Positions 1-3,224 of a stretch of DNA of 5,543 bases are shown here, in pieces. Below the pieces are notes generated by a model. The model was not told the origin of the DNA, made no database searches, and worked only from the letters and a program-made list of their open reading frames with translations. The stretch's first letter is position 1, and each line of letters opens with the position of its first letter. Made by a program: the position numbers and the translations under genes. The stretch is taken from the NCBI GenBank assembly GCA_030151135.1, contig JASLEQ010000321.1:1-5543 (forward strand), read 5' to 3'. The stretch comes from Candidatus Sulfotelmatobacter sp. (GTDB lineage: Bacteria > Acidobacteriota > Terriglobia > Terriglobales > SbA1).

Positions 1-4
1 CTAT

Positions 5-448
5 CTACGCTGCGCGCTCGCTAACCACGGCTGCGGTCCGGCTCCAGCAATCTCCGACAATCAGCCACGCCCCGAATCGCCGCCACACGCGCACATACTT
101 CCCGCGTTCTGGCGTGATCGTGCCGTCCGATTGGTGCACGAGCACTGAGAATCGCCCCAGTTCCATCGCCATGTCGCCGGAATGATCCACTCGTGTCGTC
201 TCCATCCGGAGATCGGTATATCCCGACTCGCCGAGCTTTCGCAGCACCCGCTCCACGGCTTGCTGGCCGTATGCTCCCTCGTAGTGCGGCGCCATCAAGA
301 CTCCATCCCGCGCAAACAAGCTGGCTGCTTGATCGTAATTGCCTGTGTTGAAAGAAGTTGAAAAATCCTGGGTGAGGTCCCGAACCTGGGACTCAACATC
401 CCGTAGCGGACGGAAGTCCGTAGGGAAGTCAGAAAAAGACCGATACAT
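5..448 (-). CDS. SnoaL-like / DUF4440 NTF2-fold protein
   Basis: This is a complete 147-residue protein of the NTF2-like superfamily (SnoaL / DUF4440 type), a cone-shaped alpha+beta fold used by small hydrolases, isomerases and many proteins of unknown role. An N-terminal helix (about residues 18-48) carries the family pattern of a short helix, G-N-Y, then A-x-x-L-F-A-x-D-G and a M-A-P turn (residues 36-54). The C-terminal strands carry GRFSVLV (98-104) and GKYVRVWRRFGAWLIVGDCW (116-135), which match the usual G-K-Y-V-x-V-W-x-R...G-x-W-x-I-x-x-D-x-W ending. There is no signal peptide, so it is probably cytoplasmic. The ATG start is well supported: AGGAGG at 455-460 lies six bases upstream. 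Length fits the family. The fold gives no substrate, so no specific reaction is assigned. The next gene upstream on the same strand ends 155 bases away, so it probably has its own promoter. Confidence 0.9.
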   Translation of the reverse strand: MYRSFSDFPTDFRPLRDVESQVRDLTQDFSTSFNTGNYDQAASLFARDGVLMAPHYEGAYGQQAVERVLRKLGESGYTDLRMETTRVDHSGDMAMELGRFSVLVHQSDGTITPERGKYVRVWRRFGAWLIVGDCWSRTAAVVSERAA

Positions 449-454
449 CTACTA

Positions 455-460
455 CCTCCT
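455..460 (-). promoter_or_regulatory. Strong Shine-Dalgarno of the SnoaL-like gene
   Basis: The minus strand reads AGGAGG followed by TAGTAG and then the ATG at 448. This perfect six-base anti-16S match at optimal spacing fixes the start of the SnoaL-like gene. It also contrasts with the other genes here, several of which have weak or no Shine-Dalgarno sequences. Confidence 0.85.
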
Positions 461-603
461 GGGGGAAGGCGAAAAATCCGGATCCGCACGCTAGCTCGGA
501 ACGGCCTGGCTCAAATTGAGGTGATTTTAACTCAGATCAAGGTGCGAGAAGAGAAAACTTTTGCGAACGAAACGACAATCGCTGCAGAAGAAGAAAAACT
601 GAT

Positions 604-840
604 CTATCTCTCGAGCGGCACCGACCGGCTGGGCAGCCGGCCACGCTCCGATTCACTCTTCATCGTGACGACACTCGGTTTCGCGCCGGGTTCCGCATCC
701 ATTCGCGCACTTTCCCGCGCCGCGATCTGGCGCTTCACCCGCTCCATGAGCACAATCAATTTTCTGTTTTCGTGATCTCTTTCGGCCTGCTTGCACATCT
801 TCTGGACATCTTGCGGGGCGTAGGTGACACGATTCGTCAT
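604..840 (-). CDS. Small helical hypothetical protein
   Basis: This 78-residue protein is not recognised as a named family. Its first half is charged and predicted helical (about residues 8-45; QKMCKQAERDHENRKL, then LMERVKRQIAARE), with leucine, isoleucine and valine spaced as in an amphipathic helix. The last 30 residues are rich in Arg, Ser and Pro and look disordered. It resembles in style the small soluble helical proteins scattered through acidobacterial genomes, but that is an impression, not a match. The reading frame could extend to a TTG at 864. The ATG at 840 is preferred, although the only SD-like bases (GAGG at 851-854) lie ten bases upstream. It has no signal peptide or membrane segment. 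The opposite strand also has an open frame over this stretch, which lowers confidence that this is the coding one. Confidence 0.55.
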   Translation of the reverse strand: MTNRVTYAPQDVQKMCKQAERDHENRKLIVLMERVKRQIAARESARMDAEPGAKPSVVTMKSESERGRLPSRSVPLER

Positions 841-885
841 GGAGGAGGAGCCTCGGTCGATCAACGCTGGAATTTAAGAAGGCCT

Positions 886-914
886 AGGCTACCTTATTCC
901 TTAGCGCTTGCCAA
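886..914 (-). promoter_or_regulatory. Possible promoter of the small hypothetical gene
   Basis: Read on the minus strand, TTGGCA (909-914) and TAGCCT (886-891) are separated by 17 bases, as in a sigma-70-type promoter, and would start transcription about 40 bases before the ATG at 840. The -35 box is good (five of six) and the -10 box is poor (three of six). The AGCGCT element at 903-908 lies inside the spacer, where a bound repressor would block polymerase. This is a motif reading only. Confidence 0.25.
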
Positions 915-981
915 CCCCCTGAACACCCGATTTGTTCGACTCGCTCTCATACGGCCATCTTTCCTGTTCCTAAGCGCTTAG
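901..981. promoter_or_regulatory. Paired AGCGCT palindromes, possible operators
   Basis: CTAAGCGCTTAG at 970-981 is a perfect 12-base palindrome. A degraded copy, TTAGCGCTTG, lies at 901-910. Their AGCGCT cores are centred exactly 70 bases apart, between the minus-strand small gene and the plus-strand binding-protein gene. A CG-centred AAGCGCTT core is the shape of LacI/GalR-family operators such as the CcpA cre site, so one regulator could act on both divergent genes by binding or looping. No such regulator is encoded in the window, so this remains inference. Confidence 0.35.
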
Positions 982-1051
982 AGGCGTCCATGCCTCCATC
1001 GGGCTTTCAACCGGGACTGCATATCCCAGAGACGCATGACCTTAGTTACCT

Positions 1052-1079
1052 TTGACCTGGTACCCGTTTCCAAGACAAT
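1052..1079 (+). promoter_or_regulatory. Possible promoter of the binding-protein gene
   Basis: TTGACC (1052-1057) and GACAAT (1074-1079) are separated by 16 bases and resemble sigma-70 -35 and -10 boxes (five and four matches of six). Transcription would start near 1086. That would exclude the ATG at 1036 and leave a leader of roughly 28 bases before the GTG at 1114, in line with the start chosen for that gene. Only the motif supports it. Confidence 0.3.
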
Positions 1080-1113
1080 CAACCATGACATTTCCCCCCA
1101 TGTGGGAGCGTGT

Positions 1114-1584
1114 GTGTTTTATCGCCAACTACTAAAGATTGCTCTGCTTGTCGTGGCTGCCAGTTCATGGGCCGCCGCACGCGACCTCGCCGTCGTGTCG
1201 AACAAGTCCAACGGCTTTTCCACCATCTCTGTGTCTGATCTCGTGAAGGTCTGCAAAGCGCAAACGAACCGGTGGCCCGATGGCAAGCCCGTCACACTGA
1301 TCATGCGCGCCCCATCCGCTCCGGAAATGAAGGTTGTCCTCGAAAAGGTTTTCGAATTGCCGGAAGCGCAGGTGAAAGATCTTATTGTGAACGCAAATCA
1401 TGGTCGCACGAATCATCCCGCAATCATGATTGCCGAGTCCGATGAGGATCTCGTCAACAAAGTGGCATCCATCCCCGGAGCGGTCGGCGTCGTCGATGTG
1501 TATGCCATTAACAGCAGCGTTTCCGTCGTGAAGCTCGGCGGTAAACTGCCGCTCGAGCCCGGATACCTGTTGCACGGCAATTAA
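1114..1584 (+). CDS. Exported PstS-like (PBP-fold) substrate-binding-domain protein
   Basis: This short periplasmic-binding-protein-like protein (156 residues from the GTG) resembles the phosphate ABC transporter substrate-binding (PstS-like) group. Positively charged residues R4 and K8 precede a hydrophobic core (about 6-19), and A-A-A followed by R-D gives a signal-peptidase I site after residue 22, so the product is exported. The mature part begins with the strand DLAVVSNKSN, then a helix ISVSDLVKVCK, the W-P-D-G turn (54-57) typical of these proteins, a strand PVTLIMR, and late in the chain PGAVGVV (121-127), matching the usual 'G-A-I-G-Y' turn. At about 134 mature residues it is around half the size of a full PstS, so it is probably a single-lobe or stand-alone sensor rather than a transporter subunit; no permease or ATPase gene is adjacent. 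The frame also allows an ATG at 1036 (182 residues), but that puts 26 extra polar residues before the signal peptide. GGGAG at 1104-1108, five bases before the GTG, supports the later start. The ligand is unknown. Confidence 0.75.
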   Translation: MFYRQLLKIALLVVAASSWAAARDLAVVSNKSNGFSTISVSDLVKVCKAQTNRWPDGKPVTLIMRAPSAPEMKVVLEKVFELPEAQVKDLIVNANHGRTNHPAIMIAESDEDLVNKVASIPGAVGVVDVYAINSSVSVVKLGGKLPLEPGYLLHGN

Positions 1585-1597
1585 TGCGACGAGTCGG

Positions 1598-1622
1598 GCG
1601 GCTCGACTGAGCCGCGTTCTTT
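1598..1622 (+). terminator. Hairpin with U-rich tail between binding-protein and PilZ genes
   Basis: GCGGCTC (1598-1604), loop GACT, and GAGCCGC (1609-1615) form a perfect seven-base-pair GC-rich stem followed by GTTCTTT. It starts 14 bases after the stop of the binding-protein gene, as an intrinsic terminator should. The U tract is short and broken by C, so it may only attenuate. It also occupies the place where the PilZ gene's ribosome binding site would be. Confidence 0.5.
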
Positions 1623-1624
1623 CC

Positions 1625-2041
1625 ATGGCCGAAGATAAAAAAGCCCGAGCAGCCGCCGCCTCCGCAGACGCGGGCACTTCCGCATCCGAAACAGTCGCTG
1701 CTTCCTCCGGCAAGCCCCAGTTCACCCGCCGTTTCCCCCGCTTCGTCATCGACGTTCGACTCCAGGTGAAAATGTTTCAGGCCGGAGAGTTTCGTGCCTG
1801 CTGGGGCCGCTCCACCGAAATGGGTCAGGACGGCATCGGCGCAACCCTTACCGGCAGCCTCGATCCCGGCGAAATCGTCACTCTCGAAATTCCTCTGCCG
1901 CTGACGCCCTATCCGATCAAAGTCCGTGCGATCGTACGCTACCGTCAGGGCCTCCGCTACGGCTTCGAATTCCTCACGCTCAACAATAATCAGCGCGATA
2001 CCATCAAGCGCGTCTGCGAGTTCCTCGCCACCAGATCCTAG
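1625..2041 (+). CDS. PilZ-domain protein (possible c-di-GMP effector)
   Basis: This 138-residue cytoplasmic protein has one PilZ domain, the beta-barrel module that binds cyclic di-GMP and controls motility, exopolysaccharide or protein partners. Residues 1-32 are Ala/Ser/Thr-rich and probably a disordered leader. The PilZ domain spans about 33-135: R35-R-F-P-R39 is the RxxxR motif that binds the c-di-GMP guanines and phosphates, FVIDVRLQVK is the first strand, and the closing GFEFLTLNNNQRDTIKRVCEFL is the typical final strand plus C-terminal helix. The second motif, normally D/N-x-S-x-x-G, reads E65-M-G-Q-D-G70: only the last glycine is kept, so ligand binding may be weak or altered. No Shine-Dalgarno precedes the ATG; a terminator-like hairpin ends ten bases before it. 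The gene follows the binding-protein gene by 40 bases on the same strand and converges with the DUF2127 gene. Family is confident; nucleotide binding is not. Confidence 0.85.
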   Translation: MAEDKKARAAAASADAGTSASETVAASSGKPQFTRRFPRFVIDVRLQVKMFQAGEFRACWGRSTEMGQDGIGATLTGSLDPGEIVTLEIPLPLTPYPIKVRAIVRYRQGLRYGFEFLTLNNNQRDTIKRVCEFLATRS

Positions 2042-2165
2042 TGGCAATCGCCCCCAGCAAGAATTCCAGGCCGCAGATATCTTGGATTCAGGCCAGGGTC
2101 TTCAATACTTCTTCGCTTCTTCCGCAGCAACTACTCGTGTCGCCCGGTAATACCGCGGGACATTG

Positions 2166-2723
2166 TTAGGATTTCTTCGCTGTATGACTCGCATCCTCAT
2201 GCCGGATGCGGTAAATCAGATAGGCCACGACGGCCGCATTCAGCAAAAGCACGCCAACTTTCGCCGCACTCGGATGTTTATCGATCTCATACACCTCAAC
2301 CGGAATCAGCCTCCCGGTAATCACCACGGTGACCCACTCCCCCCACCGCCGCTGTAGCCACAGTCCAGTTCCTTCCAGCAAGAACAGACCCGCGTAGATC
2401 AAGCCCACAATCCCCAACTTCTTGATCTCTGCTGCGTTCAGGTTCGAGACGCGGGCCAGAAAAACCTCCAAATGCCGGTTCCCTGGATCGAGTCGCAAAG
2501 CGATGAGCCCGCGCTCGAGTTGTTCGCTGAGGCTTCCATGCATGGTTCGAAACAAGCCCACAGAAAGCGCGATGAGCGAGGCTGACTTGAGAAATTTCAG
2601 GACGGCGATCAGCCGAAGTAGGTACCCGCCTTTAGCAGGAATTTTCCGTCGCTCGTCAGGTACGTTGGATTGGTCTGACGAATGCCACAGAGACCTGGGT
2701 ATAGGGGAGGGTGCTGCCGCCAT
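2166..2723 (-). CDS. DUF2127 integral membrane protein
   Basis: This 185-residue inner-membrane protein of the DUF2127 family has no known biochemical function. After a polar N-terminus (1-32), hydrophobic segments lie at about 34-58 (LLRLIAVLKFLKSASLIAL), 103-122 (LGIVGLIYAGLFLLEGTGLW), 127-146 and 155-173 (GVLLLNAAVVAYLIYRI), giving about four membrane passes. Family hallmarks are clear: the R-L-I-A-V-x-K-x-L-K start, the L-D-P-G-N-R element in the loop (78-83), L-E-G-x-G-L-W-L-x-R-R-W-G-E-W (116-130) and P-V-E-V-Y-E (141-146). The C-terminal tail is charged. The frame opens at a GTG at 2744, but the ATG at 2723 is preferred because AAAGAG lies just upstream and no SD precedes the GTG. It points toward the PilZ gene, 124 bases away. 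A doubtful small ORF lies upstream and could be co-transcribed. Confidence 0.88.
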   Translation of the reverse strand: MAAAPSPIPRSLWHSSDQSNVPDERRKIPAKGGYLLRLIAVLKFLKSASLIALSVGLFRTMHGSLSEQLERGLIALRLDPGNRHLEVFLARVSNLNAAEIKKLGIVGLIYAGLFLLEGTGLWLQRRWGEWVTVVITGRLIPVEVYEIDKHPSAAKVGVLLLNAAVVAYLIYRIRHEDASHTAKKS

Positions 2724-2764
2724 GTCTCTTTGTGCGGCGGACACGCCGAAAGGTTGCAGAAGTT

Positions 2765-2986
2765 TCAGGCGACGCTGAATACAGCCCGCCGGTGGCTCTC
2801 GCCGAAAGTCGGGAATATCTGCTCCCGCTTCGCGATCACGTGGGCCCGCAAAAAAGCTACGCGACTTGCTGTCTCGCAGATATTCGCGCGTCGCTCCAAA
2901 GATTGGTCGACGGATCGCATCCGGTCAGCGGTAAAAGCAAAATGGGCTGTAAGGCGGAGGGCTTCGTGAGAAGTCAGCTGCGGCAT
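2765..2986 (-). CDS. Doubtful small ORF upstream of the DUF2127 gene
   Basis: This 73-codon frame starts with ATG and is not recognised. The product would be basic and largely helical (SLERRANICETASRVAFLRA, about 29-48), with no signal peptide or membrane segment. By my hand count about two thirds of third codon positions are G or C, compatible with coding but not decisive. An SD-like GAAGGA lies about 12 bases before the ATG, further than ideal. It would end about 40 bases before the DUF2127 start, so co-transcription is possible. The plus strand is also open across the same stretch in two frames, which suggests the openness may simply reflect composition. A degraded gene is an equal possibility. 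Confidence 0.25.
   Translation of the reverse strand: MPQLTSHEALRLTAHFAFTADRMRSVDQSLERRANICETASRVAFLRAHVIAKREQIFPTFGESHRRAVFSVA
2813..2885. repeat. Ten-base inverted repeat with nested second stem
   Basis: GAATATCTGC (2813-2822) and GCAGATATTC (2876-2885) are perfect inverted copies 53 bases apart. Inside them TCGCG (2830-2834) and CGCGA (2860-2864) form a second nested pair. The whole could fold as a long interrupted hairpin. It lies inside the doubtful ORF, so it is either chance, a structured leader of the DUF2127 transcript, or a sign that the ORF is not coding. Confidence 0.3.
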
Positions 2987-3076
2987 CGGGGCAACAGGTC
3001 CTTCTGAGCGGGTATCGGTATTGTATCAAAGCTCGGAGCTTTTGTGTATAGGGGTCAATCATCGGGAACCAGATTA

Positions 3077-3114
3077 TTAAGCCTTAGTTTCTTTGGACAG
3101 CGGGCTTAAACCCG
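3077..3114. repeat. Overlapping inverted repeats (TTAAGCC/GGCTTAA and CGGG/CCCG)
   Basis: TTAAGCC (3077-3083) and GGCTTAA (3103-3109) are perfect inverted copies with a 19-base gap. The right arm overlaps a second hairpin, CGGG-CTTAAA-CCCG (3101-3114). The two stems share bases and exclude each other. It could be an intergenic repeat of the palindromic kind or a regulatory site for the receptor about 110 bases downstream. Confidence 0.35.
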
Positions 3115-3202
3115 ACAATGATTTTTGCAGCAGCCACCCTCCTAATTACGCAAATGTTTCTACGCACCACATAAAACCAAATCGCTGGGAAGGCTCATCC
3201 GA

Positions 3203-3224
3203 CCCGTACAATACCCCCGTACGA
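3203..3224 (+). promoter_or_regulatory. -10-like TACAAT and CCCGTAC direct repeat before the receptor start
   Basis: TACAAT (3207-3212) matches the sigma-70 -10 consensus in five of six positions and ends only 12 bases before the ATG at 3225, so transcription would start within a few bases of the start codon. No good -35 box lies 16-18 bases upstream, and there is no Shine-Dalgarno. CCCGTAC occurs twice (3203-3209 and 3216-3222), one copy overlapping the -10 and one just before the ATG; such placement could serve a repressor. Confidence 0.35.

Larger units (their letters stand above)
2987..3224. other. Non-coding region upstream of the TonB-dependent receptor
   Basis: No convincing gene is visible here on either strand, and the composition is clearly more AT-rich than the flanking genes. 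If the doubtful ORF at 2765-2986 is not real, the gene-free stretch extends from 2745 to 3224 (480 bases). It contains a small hairpin AAAGCT-CGG-AGCTTT (3028-3042), the overlapping inverted repeats at 3077-3114, two TACGCA copies 14 bases apart (3147-3152 and 3161-3166), and a TACAAT -10-like box just before the receptor gene. It probably holds the receptor's control region. Confidence 0.6.

Noticed and set aside
625..640. CCGGCTG-GG-CAGCCGG hairpin near the end of the small hypothetical gene, with a T-rich run further on
   Set aside because: The stem lies inside the coding sequence and the minus-strand T run begins about 25 bases beyond it, too far for an intrinsic terminator.
521..775. An 84-codon plus-strand frame overlapping the small hypothetical gene
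   Set aside because: The product has no recognisable pattern and its start lies in the SnoaL upstream region without an SD. The minus-strand frame looks more protein-like, although the choice is not certain.
1165..2047. Two long minus-strand frames (1165-1749 and 1508-2047) opposite the binding-protein and PilZ genes
   Set aside because: Both plus-strand products have recognisable family motifs and a signal peptide or domain in the right place; the antisense products do not.
2143..2159. CGGTAATACCG / CCCG...CGGG palindrome between the convergent PilZ and DUF2127 genes
   Set aside because: The stem is short, and no T tract follows on either strand, so it is not supported as a terminator.
2682..3007. 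Two plus-strand frames of 95 and 98 codons upstream of the receptor
   Set aside because: They overlap each other and the DUF2127 start, have no clear SD or recognisable motif, and look like composition-driven openings.
3028..3043. AAAGCT-CGG-AGCTTT hairpin followed by a T
   Set aside because: The stem is AT-rich with a three-base loop and hardly any T tract, and no gene ends just upstream on the plus strand.
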